From Clostridia bacterium (GTDB lineage Bacteria > Bacillota > Clostridia > Oscillospirales > Acutalibacteraceae), in contig JAFTCS010000117.1 of the NCBI GenBank assembly GCA_017454565.1, positions 1 to 10,622 of the forward strand: a stretch of DNA of 10,622 nucleotides. The letters run 5' to 3'. Shown piece after piece: positions 1-5,260 of the stretch. A program made the translations under genes and the position numbers. The stretch's first letter is position 1. Each line of letters begins with the position of its first letter. Below the pieces are notes generated by a model. It saw only the letters and a list, made by a program, of their open reading frames with translations, was not told the DNA's origin and did no database searches.

Positions 1-3
1 AAC

Positions 4-32
4 TTGATTTTTTGATAAAACCGTAATAAAAT
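4..32 (+). promoter_or_regulatory. Probable sigma-A promoter of prs
   Basis: TTGATT at 4-9 and TAAAAT at 27-32 are separated by 17 nt, a good match to a vegetative promoter. Transcription would begin near 39 and give a leader of about 85 nt before the prs start codon. The region is AT-rich and close to the window edge, so other promoters upstream cannot be excluded. Confidence 0.45.
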
Positions 33-122
33 GTAGATACATGTTATTTGTTTGACGATGCCGCTGTGTTCATGGCACTGCTTATCATCGTAGTAAAAAT
101 TAAAAATGGGGAGACGAATCAA

Positions 123-1082
123 ATGAATTTTCACGGCAAGGACATCAAAATCTTTACCTGTAATTCCAACAGACAGGTAGCGCAGCAGATCGCAGACTGT
201 CTTGGGATCCCGGTGGGAAAGTCAGAGGTCACAAGCTTCAGTGACGGCGAGATATCCGTTTCACTGCATGAGTCCGTAAGAGGCTCGGAGTGTTTCATAG
301 TACAGTCCACCTGCGCTCCTGTAAACGATAACCTTATGGAGCTGCTCATCATGATCGACGCCATGAAGCGCGCCTCCGCTGCAAGCATCACTGCGGTTAT
401 CCCTTACTTCGGTTATGCCCGTCAGGACAGAAAGGCAAAGGCAAGAGATCCGATCTCTGCAAAGCTTGTTGCCGACCTTATCACCACAGCCGGCGCAGAC
501 CGTGTTCTTACTATGGATCTTCATGCAAATCAGATCCAGGGTTTCTTCAATATTCCTGTTGACCACCTTGTAGGCGCACCCATCCTTGCCAACTTCTTTA
601 AGGAGAAGATCGCGGATAAGCCTGACGATTTTGTGGTTGTGTCTCCCGATTTCGGCTCCGTTACCAGAGCAAGAAACTTTGCTACCCGTGTGGGCTGCTC
701 CATTGCTATTATCGACAAGCGCCGTCCGAAGGCAAATGTTTCCGAGGTCATGAATATTATCGGTGAGGTAAAGGGCAAGAAGGTCATTCTTGTTGACGAT
801 ATGATCGACACCGCCGGCACACTTGTAAACGCAGCCCAGGCAGTTGTTGAAAGAGGCGGCGCTACTGAGGTATACGCAGGCGCAACTCATGCCGTTCTTT
901 CCGGCCCGGCTATCGAGCGCATAAAGAACAGCGTTATCAAGGAGGTCGCTCTTCTGGATACCGTCAGCATTTCTGAGGACAGGATGCTTGACAAGTTCAC
1001 CATGCTCCATGTCGCTCCCGTATTTGCAGAGGCTATTGAGCGCATCTACACAGACAAGCCGGTTTCTTCTATCGGTTTCTGA
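123..1082 (+). CDS. prs: Ribose-phosphate pyrophosphokinase (PRPP synthetase)
   Basis: This enzyme transfers pyrophosphate from ATP to ribose 5-phosphate to make PRPP, the cytoplasmic precursor for purines, pyrimidines, NAD, histidine and tryptophan. The 319-residue length is normal for class I enzymes. Visible motifs are the flexible-loop segment YARQDRK (98-104), the DLHANQIQGFF segment (132-142) with His134, the DKRRP segment (198-202), and the PRPP-binding loop VDDMIDTAGT (224-233). The start at 123 is chosen because GGGGAG at 108-113 lies 9 nt upstream and the protein then begins MNFHGKDIKIF, as in homologues. A TTG at 48 in the same frame would add 25 residues unlike the family and has no ribosome binding site. 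The gene appears monocistronic, with its own promoter and a strong terminator. Identity is very secure. Confidence 0.97.
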   Translation: MNFHGKDIKIFTCNSNRQVAQQIADCLGIPVGKSEVTSFSDGEISVSLHESVRGSECFIVQSTCAPVNDNLMELLIMIDAMKRASAASITAVIPYFGYARQDRKAKARDPISAKLVADLITTAGADRVLTMDLHANQIQGFFNIPVDHLVGAPILANFFKEKIADKPDDFVVVSPDFGSVTRARNFATRVGCSIAIIDKRRPKANVSEVMNIIGEVKGKKVILVDDMIDTAGTLVNAAQAVVERGGATEVYAGATHAVLSGPAIERIKNSVIKEVALLDTVSISEDRMLDKFTMLHVAPVFAEAIERIYTDKPVSSIGF

Positions 1083-1095
1083 TAAGACTATTATT

Positions 1096-1133
1096 GCCCC
1101 GTTCCCGGTCCTGCCGGCAGCGGGGCGTTTTTT
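1096..1133 (+). terminator. Rho-independent terminator of prs
   Basis: GCCCCG (1096-1101) pairs with CGGGGC (1121-1126). An inner CCGG/CCGG pair extends the structure. A run of six T follows at 1128-1133, 14 nt after the prs stop codon. Confidence 0.9.
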
Positions 1134-1164
1134 GTCATGATTTCTTGCGAAATCATGACAGAAA
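1128..1164. repeat. Long perfect hairpin directly after the prs terminator
   Basis: TGTCATGATTTC (1133-1144) and GAAATCATGACA (1149-1160) are exact reverse complements around a 4-nt loop, TTGC. The T tract of the prs terminator can pair with the GAAA that follows, extending the stem to about 16 bp. It is not followed by T on either strand, so it is not a classical terminator. It may be an mRNA 3'-end stabiliser or part of the repeat element that follows. Confidence 0.65.
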
Positions 1165-1185
1165 CAATAGAATGTTGGAGGGTTG

Positions 1186-1290
1186 TCTCGCCTGTCGGCT
1201 CGGTCGGTGCCTCTCAGCCGTTGGCTGAGAGGTCTCCACCGGAGATCCGCACCCCTCGACCCTGCAAGGCGGAGTGCCTCCGCTGTCGAG
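1186..1290 (-). repeat. Dispersed structured repeat, copy A
   Basis: The core at 1186-1260 is the reverse complement of 4200-4274 with 72 of 75 bases identical. It contains two adjacent hairpins: CTCTCAGCC/GGCTGAGAG (9 bp, 3-nt loop) and GGTCTCC/GGAGACC, here weakened by one substitution. Its variable flank at 1255-1290 has an outer stem CTCGAC/GTCGAG around GCGGAG/CTCCGC (1269-1283). The flank differs in sequence from that of copy B but keeps a hairpin, which suggests that structure is conserved. Short open frames through both copies arise from the palindromic GC-rich sequence and are not genes. It resembles REP/BIME-type intergenic repeats; the family is not one I can name. Confidence 0.8.
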
Positions 1291-1449
1291 TTTGTTTTGG
1301 AAAGAAATTAACATTTGGAACGAGTTAACTTTCAAAAACTATATTGGGAGCGGCAGCTTGCCGCTGAAAAGGCTTGACCGAAACTTTTGTGTTGTTGATT
1401 TTGAGGAGTTTTTTTCGTGCGGTTGCCCTGGACAAGCTCCAGCTATTTG
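1291..1449. other. Non-coding stretch with small hairpins upstream of galE
   Basis: No credible gene is present. Visible structures are GAAATTAAC (1304-1312) pairing with GTTAACTTTC (1324-1333, one bulge), a 7-bp hairpin AGCGGCA/TGCCGCT at 1349-1365, and CTGGA/TCCAG at 1428-1442 just upstream of the galE -35 box. The first two may be degenerate margins of the repeat element. The last could be an operator, but nothing else supports that. Confidence 0.4.
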
Positions 1450-1479
1450 TTGACAAACAGGGGTTATAAAGCGTATAAT
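1450..1479 (+). promoter_or_regulatory. Consensus sigma-A promoter of galE
   Basis: TTGACA at 1450-1455 and TATAAT at 1474-1479 are both perfect hexamers, separated by 18 nt. Transcription should start near 1486, giving a leader of about 38 nt before the galE start codon. This suggests strong constitutive expression. Confidence 0.88.
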
Positions 1480-1523
1480 TAGCAAAGAATATCCTACAAA
1501 ACCTATGAAAAGGAGATATTAAA

Positions 1524-2534
1524 ATGACTATACTTGTTACAGGCGGAGCCGGATATATCGGCAGCCATACATGCGTAGAGCTGCTTAATGCAGGCTATGA
1601 TGTAATTTGTGTCGATAATTACTACAACAGCGTACCGGAGGTTCTCAACAGGGTCGAGAAGATCACCGGCAAGACTCTTAAAAGATATGAGTGCGATATC
1701 CGTGACAGAGAAGGCATGGAAAAGATCTTCGGAGAAAACAAGGTGGACGCTGTGATACACTTTGCAGGTCTAAAGGCTGTCGGTGAGTCTGCAAAACTGC
1801 CGCTGCTTTACTATGAGAACAATATCTCGGGCAGCGTGGTGCTCTTTGAGGTAATGGAAAAGTTCGGCTGCAAAAAGATCGTTTTCAGCTCTTCTGCAAC
1901 CGTTTACGGCAATAATCCCATTCCCTACAAGGAAGATATGATCACCGGTGATGTCAGCAATCCATACGGCAGAACAAAGCATTTTATCGAGCAGATCCTC
2001 GGCGACGTATACAGGGCAGACAACGAGTGGAGCATCTCACTGCTTCGCTATTTCAATCCTATCGGCGCACACGAGAGCGGACTTATCGGTGAAGACCCCA
2101 ACGGCATACCTAATAACCTTATGCCATATATCGCAAGGGTCGCCATAGGCAGACTGCCTCAGCTCACCGTTTTCGGCGGCGATTACGACACCAAGGACGG
2201 TACCTGTATCCGCGATTATATTCATGTCGTTGACCTTGCAAAAGCGCATCTTTGTGCTGTGGCTAAGATCCTCGACACCACCGGCATAGAGGCATATAAC
2301 ATAGGCAACGGTGTGGGCTACAGTGTGCTGGATATCGTACACGCATTTGAAAAAGCCAGCGGCAGCAAGCTCAACTATGTTATCGGTGACAGACGCGAGG
2401 GTGACCTGCCCGCATTCTATGCTGATGCAACAAAGGCTAACAAGGAGCTTGGCTGGAAAGCCGAGTATGGCATCGACAAGATGTGTGAGGATACCTGGAA
2501 TTTCCAGACGAAGAATCCTGACGGTATAAAATAA
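1524..2534 (+). CDS. galE: UDP-glucose 4-epimerase
   Basis: This NAD-dependent cytoplasmic enzyme interconverts UDP-glucose and UDP-galactose, serving the Leloir pathway and the supply of UDP-galactose for surface glycans. The 336-residue length is typical of this extended short-chain dehydrogenase. It shows the Rossmann motif GGAGYIG (7-13), the catalytic SSSATVYG segment with Ser124, the YGRTK motif with Tyr148 and Lys152, YFNPIGAHESGLIGEDP (176-192), and the DGTCIRDYIHVVDLA segment near 225-239. The start is supported by AAGGAG at 1510-1515, 8 nt upstream. Three stop codons in a row (TAA TAA TAG) end the frame. It has its own consensus promoter. No galK or galT is present nearby, which favours a general nucleotide-sugar role over a dedicated galactose operon. 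Confidence 0.97.
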   Translation: MTILVTGGAGYIGSHTCVELLNAGYDVICVDNYYNSVPEVLNRVEKITGKTLKRYECDIRDREGMEKIFGENKVDAVIHFAGLKAVGESAKLPLLYYENNISGSVVLFEVMEKFGCKKIVFSSSATVYGNNPIPYKEDMITGDVSNPYGRTKHFIEQILGDVYRADNEWSISLLRYFNPIGAHESGLIGEDPNGIPNNLMPYIARVAIGRLPQLTVFGGDYDTKDGTCIRDYIHVVDLAKAHLCAVAKILDTTGIEAYNIGNGVGYSVLDIVHAFEKASGSKLNYVIGDRREGDLPAFYADATKANKELGWKAEYGIDKMCEDTWNFQTKNPDGIK

Positions 2535-2540
2535 TAATAG

Positions 2541-2600
2541 GCCTGTTCGGTAACCGGAAAAAGAACCGTTCAGACGGCGTTTTGGAGGTTATCGAACAGG
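2541..2600 (+). other. Large inverted repeat after galE
   Basis: CCTGTTCGGTAACC (2542-2555) pairs with GGTTATCGAACAGG (2587-2600) over 14 bp with one G-U pair. The 31-nt loop contains a smaller hairpin, CCGT/ACGG at 2566-2577, followed by CGTTTT. The inner hairpin with its short T run could terminate galE transcription inefficiently. The outer stem has no T tract. It begins 7 nt after the galE stop, so it lies in the galE 3' end or in a galE-to-lipoprotein readthrough transcript. Confidence 0.6.
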
Positions 2601-2610
2601 TCTGATATCT

Positions 2611-2649
2611 GCCGATCACAACCGGACGGATGTCCGTGCTGTGACCGGC
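2611..2649 (+). other. Second large hairpin in the leader of the lipoprotein gene
   Basis: GCCGATCACA (2611-2620) pairs with TGTGACCGGC (2640-2649) with one mismatch. Inside it CGGAC (2623-2627) pairs with GTCCG (2632-2636) around a GGAT tetraloop. It ends 30 nt before the ribosome binding site of the next gene. No known riboswitch class is recognised. It could be a transcript stabiliser or a translation-control structure. Confidence 0.55.
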
Positions 2650-2693
2650 AATATCATTGCAAAAAATAACGGTATTCACGGAGATAATTATAT

Positions 2694-4088
2694 ATTAAAA
2701 AGCAAGGAATAATAAGCATTATTTTAGCAGCTGCTCTGACAGCGGCATTTCTTACAGGCTGCGGAAAGGGCGGCGCTTCTTCCGAAAGCTCACAGCCAAA
2801 GAGTCTGCCGACTGTTTCGGCGGTTGAGACAAAGATATCATCGGCAGGCAGTGAAAGCAAGCCGGAGAGCAGCACCGAAAGCAGTATTGAAAGCAGCCTT
2901 GATGATCCGGCTGAAAGCAGTGCTTCAAACGAAGCGGAGAGCATTGTAGAAAACAGTACGGAAAGCTCGGCAGAAAGCAGTGCGGAGAGCAAACCTGAGA
3001 GCAAACAGGAGAGCAGCGAAAGCTCGGATGAAGAAAGCTCAGAAGAGGAAAGCAGCGAGGTCCATTCTGAGCCGGTATCTGAGGTGACTTCATCCGAGCC
3101 TTCAAAGCAGGAGCAGTCATCTAAGGAGCAGCAGTCTGCCGGGACATACTCAAAGCCGGAAAGCTCTAAGGAAGTTTCAAAGCAAGAGATAAAGGAAATA
3201 TCCGTCAGCAAAGTGAACCTGAGCCGCAGCAGCGTGACTATGTATGAGGGCAGGACGTTCCAACTGGGCTGCTCTCTGGAGCCTGCCGAAGCCACTGACA
3301 GAAGATTTTCATGGTACTGGTCGGATGCTTCCGTAATTTCTATGGACAGTGACGGAAAGATCACCGCGCTGAAACCGGGTGTTGTTACTGTTACGGCGAA
3401 AACTCCCGGCGGTGTTAGTGCCGAATGTGTTGTGACGGTAAAGGAAAAGCCTGTCGGCGGAAAGCTGACCGGCGTTACGGTTGACCCGAGCTGGTTCGAC
3501 GACGCCGTGTTCGTGGGAGACAGTGTTACCAATGCCCTGTACAACTATTCTGACAACGGCTGGCTTGGAGATGCAGATTTTATCTGTTCGGTGGGCATGG
3601 GCTATTATTCCGCGCTGTGGGATCTGAACAGGGAGGGCAACCTGCATCCGGTATATTACGGCAAGAAAGTCACTACTGACGAGGCTGTTCGTCTTTCTGG
3701 CAGAAAAAATGTATTTATCATGCTGGGAATGAACGATTTAGGATTCTACACGCCTCAGCAGACGGTTGACCACATGCTGACCCTCTGCGACAGGATACTC
3801 GAAAAGAGCCCCGATGTGCAGATATACATTGAATCCATCACTCCGCTGATCGCGGAAAAGGATAACCAGTCCTCACTGAACAACAGGACTATTGCGGAGT
3901 ACAATACTCTTGCCGCACAGGCATGTGACGAGAGAGGTTTTATTTTCGTGAACGTGGCTGAGGTGGTCTCGGACGATAAAGGCAATCTGAAAAACGAGCT
4001 TTGCTTTGACCCGGGTTACATGGGACTGCACCTGAACTATACCGGCTGCCAGACATGGGTAAATTACCTTATGGATCATGTAGCGTAA
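2694..4088 (+). CDS. Surface lipoprotein with BIG2 and SGNH/GDSL esterase domains, probable ATT start
   Basis: This is a predicted membrane-anchored extracellular lipoprotein of 464 residues. Residues 1-23 form a lipoprotein signal: KKQG, a hydrophobic stretch, then LTGC with Cys23 as the lipidation site. Residues about 30-165 are a Ser/Glu/Lys-rich linker full of ESS repeats, probably crossing the cell wall. A BIG2-type immunoglobulin-like domain spans about 169-252. The rest is an SGNH hydrolase domain with VGDS (Ser277), Gly301/303, GMND (Asn347) and GLHLN (His446). Such domains are usually esterases acting on acetylated carbohydrates or peptidoglycan; the substrate here is unknown. The Asp normally three residues before the His is Met443. 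A stop at 2685-2687 bounds the frame, and no ATG, GTG or TTG lies between it and Cys23. GGAG at 2680-2683 sits 10 nt before ATT at 2694. The first in-frame ATG, at 3084, would remove the signal peptide. Confidence 0.82.
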   Translation: MKKQGIISIILAAALTAAFLTGCGKGGASSESSQPKSLPTVSAVETKISSAGSESKPESSTESSIESSLDDPAESSASNEAESIVENSTESSAESSAESKPESKQESSESSDEESSEEESSEVHSEPVSEVTSSEPSKQEQSSKEQQSAGTYSKPESSKEVSKQEIKEISVSKVNLSRSSVTMYEGRTFQLGCSLEPAEATDRRFSWYWSDASVISMDSDGKITALKPGVVTVTAKTPGGVSAECVVTVKEKPVGGKLTGVTVDPSWFDDAVFVGDSVTNALYNYSDNGWLGDADFICSVGMGYYSALWDLNREGNLHPVYYGKKVTTDEAVRLSGRKNVFIMLGMNDLGFYTPQQTVDHMLTLCDRILEKSPDVQIYIESITPLIAEKDNQSSLNNRTIAEYNTLAAQACDERGFIFVNVAEVVSDDKGNLKNELCFDPGYMGLHLNYTGCQTWVNYLMDHVA

Positions 4089-4100
4089 AAATACATTAAA

Positions 4101-4139
4101 AACTGCCTGTTCTCATAAGAGGGCAGGCAGTTGGTTTTT
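4101..4139 (+). terminator. Rho-independent terminator of the SGNH lipoprotein gene
   Basis: AACTGCCTG (4101-4109) pairs with CAGGCAGTT (4124-4132). TTCT/AGGG extends the stem to 13 bp with a 6-nt loop. TTTTT follows at 4135-4139. It begins 12 nt after the stop codon. Confidence 0.92.
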
Positions 4140-4140
4140 A

Positions 4141-4342
4141 TACTATTATTCGATAAAACAGTAGACAAAGACGGGTGCAGGGACTGCGTCCCTGCCGAGG
4201 TCAAGGGGTGCGGGTCTCCGGTGGAGACCTCTCAGCCAACGGCTGAGAGGCACCGACCGAGCCGACAGGTGAGACTTGAGAAGCCCTTGTGGGGTGTCGG
4301 GGCAAAGCCCTGACATATCTACTGTTCAAAGTGATAGTAGTA
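4141..4342. mobile_element. MITE-like element with imperfect terminal inverted repeats
   Basis: The 25-bp ends at 4141-4165 and 4318-4342 are inverted repeats with 18 of 25 positions matching. They are strongest at the outer end (TACTA) and inner end (AACAGTAGA). The element is 202 bp, non-coding, and carries repeat copy B plus hairpins at 4177-4195 (GCAGGGA/TCCCTGC) and 4296-4314 (GTCGGGGC/GCCCTGAC, one G-T pair). CAAGGG (4202-4207) can also pair with CCCTTG (4284-4289), closing a branched structure. TTA flanks both sides (4138-4140 and 4343-4345), a possible 3-bp target duplication. The right-hand TTA is also the stop codon of the minus-strand gene. No transposase is present, so any mobility would be in trans and is unproven. 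Confidence 0.5.
4200..4274 (+). repeat. Dispersed structured repeat, copy B
   Basis: This 75-bp core matches the reverse complement of 1186-1260 at 72 of 75 positions. Its two tandem hairpins are GGTCTCC/GGAGACC with a GGT loop, and CTCTCAGCC/GGCTGAGAG with an AAC loop; both are perfect here. The first stem is fully paired only in this copy. High identity between two intergenic copies 3 kb apart in opposite orientation indicates a recent or actively spreading repeat family. Confidence 0.85.
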
Positions 4343-5020
4343 TTATGAATTGTTTCTGGATGATTTGCGGGCTGCTGTAATGGCAAGAACTGCGGAAACC
4401 GCAAAGACTGTCAGCATAAAGCCAAGAGAAGAATCGGAGCCGGTATTGACAGGCTTCTCCTGAGCAGGATTCGGAGCCGGTGTCTGTGAGGGCTGGTCAG
4501 GAACGGAGATCTCAGAGGTCTGGTTTGGAGTGGAAATTTCTGAGGGCTGGTCAGGGGTAGAAGTCTGAGAAGGCTGGTCAGGTGTAGAAGTCTGGGAAGT
4601 CTGTGATGGCTGGACAGGCTCGGGATTATCTGCGGGCATCACGGTTATGTCTATTGTGGCAGTATCCAGTCTGCCATAGTTCAGGTATTCAGCCGAAATA
4701 GTCACTGTGCCTTCGGATATGCCGGTAACTACGCCGTTTTCGTCAACGGTTGCGACAGCCTCGTTTCTGCTTTCCCATTTGCTTTCGGAGTTTACACGAT
4801 TGCGGGTGACCTCGCCAATGCCGCCGTTCGGCTCGCCGGGAATGTAGATGTCATTTCCGGTCCATGCTTCTGCCGAAAGGGTGATGGTCTCACCGACCTT
4901 TACCTCATTCTCACCCAAAAGGTCGAAGTTGATGGACATGGCGTTTGCTGTGGTGGAACCAAAGGCTGTGAACACAGCCACAAGAGAAGCGATAAGTACA
5001 GTGATGATCTTTTTTGACAT
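4343..5020 (-). CDS. Secreted BIG2-domain surface protein with sortase-like C-terminus
   Basis: This is a predicted cell-wall-associated protein of 225 residues with no recognised enzymatic domain. Residues 1-27 form a Sec signal peptide ending in TANA, a plausible cleavage site. Residues about 38-128 resemble a BIG2 domain, including VATVDENGVVTGISEGTVTI. Residues 131-189 are a Pro/Ser/Thr/Gln linker built of imperfect PDQPSQTST repeats, probably a wall spacer. The end has the order of a sorting signal: PVNTG (190-194), a hydrophobic stretch (about 199-216), then RKSSR. PVNTG is not a canonical LPXTG, so a sortase substrate is likely but not certain; a plain C-terminal membrane anchor is the alternative. 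AAGGAG (5030-5035) lies 9 nt upstream of the ATG. It converges on the SGNH lipoprotein, which also has a BIG2 domain. Two promoter-like modules precede it. Confidence 0.85.
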   Translation of the reverse strand: MSKKIITVLIASLVAVFTAFGSTTANAMSINFDLLGENEVKVGETITLSAEAWTGNDIYIPGEPNGGIGEVTRNRVNSESKWESRNEAVATVDENGVVTGISEGTVTISAEYLNYGRLDTATIDITVMPADNPEPVQPSQTSQTSTPDQPSQTSTPDQPSEISTPNQTSEISVPDQPSQTPAPNPAQEKPVNTGSDSSLGFMLTVFAVSAVLAITAARKSSRNNS

Positions 5021-5040
5021 AATTTTTTTCTCCTTAATTT

Positions 5041-5097
5041 AGACTTCCTCGGAAAGTCTATTTTGCCTGTATTTTCCCGGAGCCTTATCAGCTCCGG
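5041..5097 (-). promoter_or_regulatory. Structured leader of the BIG2 surface protein gene
   Basis: On the minus-strand transcript, CCGGAGC/GCTCCGG (5077-5083 with 5091-5097, 7-nt loop) is followed by AGACTT/AAGTCT (5041-5046 with 5054-5059) and then the ribosome binding site. Read on the plus strand, the first hairpin is followed by TTTTT (5098-5102) and so looks like a terminator in that direction, although no plus-strand gene ends there. It might block antisense transcription. No known riboswitch consensus is recognised. Confidence 0.45.
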
Positions 5098-5104
5098 TTT
5101 TTGT

Positions 5105-5144
5105 GTTTACACCATAATAATCCTCCGTTTAAAAATCGGTTACA
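5105..5144 (-). promoter_or_regulatory. Promoter-like module, proximal copy
   Basis: On the minus strand it reads TGTAACC, 15 nt, then GATTATTATGGTGTAAAC. The same arrangement occurs 87 bp further upstream. TGTAAC at this distance from the -10 region resembles the -35 element of ECF sigma factors (AAC core). TATTAT is also an acceptable sigma-A -10, but then the -35 would be poor. An A-rich stretch precedes TGTAACC, as in UP elements. Assignment to a sigma class is inference. Confidence 0.5.
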
Positions 5145-5191
5145 AACTTTTTGGAAGTTTTTTCGGAGAAGCTTAACGGTGCTCACGCAGC

Positions 5192-5231
5192 GTTTACACC
5201 ATTATAATCAGCAGAAAAAGAACAGGTTACA
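5192..5231 (-). promoter_or_regulatory. Promoter-like module, distal copy
   Basis: On the minus strand it reads TGTAACC, 15 nt, then GATTATAATGGTGTAAAC. The 7-bp and 18-bp blocks match the proximal copy at 7/7 and 17/18 positions, while the 15-nt spacer is diverged. Conserved boxes with an equal-length but unconserved spacer are what two promoters, or two binding sites for one factor, would look like. It contains a perfect TATAAT (5202-5207). Confidence 0.5.
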
Positions 5232-5260
5232 TTTTTTGAAATTAAGGAATTTTTTGAATG

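Noticed and set aside
48..122. Upstream TTG start for prs adding 25 residues
   Set aside because: There is no ribosome binding site before it and the extension is unlike the family; the ATG at 123 has a good GGGGAG.
261..1010. 249-codon minus-strand open frame
   Set aside because: It is antisense to prs, with no ribosome binding site and no recognisable protein.
1137..1335. Short open frames of about 60 codons on both strands
   Set aside because: They run through repeat copy A and share the same peptide as frames through copy B. They have no ribosome binding site or promoter, and come from the palindromic GC-rich repeat.
2654..3544. Long minus-strand open frame with LLS-type repeats (296 codons)
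   Set aside because: It is the antisense reading of the ESS-repeat linker of the lipoprotein; it has no start signals and low complexity.
4141..4342. CRISPR array
   Set aside because: The repetition is palindromic and not a series of direct repeats with spacers, and no cas genes are present.
4131..4404. Short open frames over repeat copy B, one reaching into the BIG2 gene
   Set aside because: These have the same cause as copy A, and one overlaps the real minus-strand gene out of frame.
5036..5260. Riboswitch in the leader of the BIG2 surface gene
   Set aside because: Hairpins are present, but I could not match conserved bases of the cyclic-di-GMP, TPP, cobalamin or guanidine classes.
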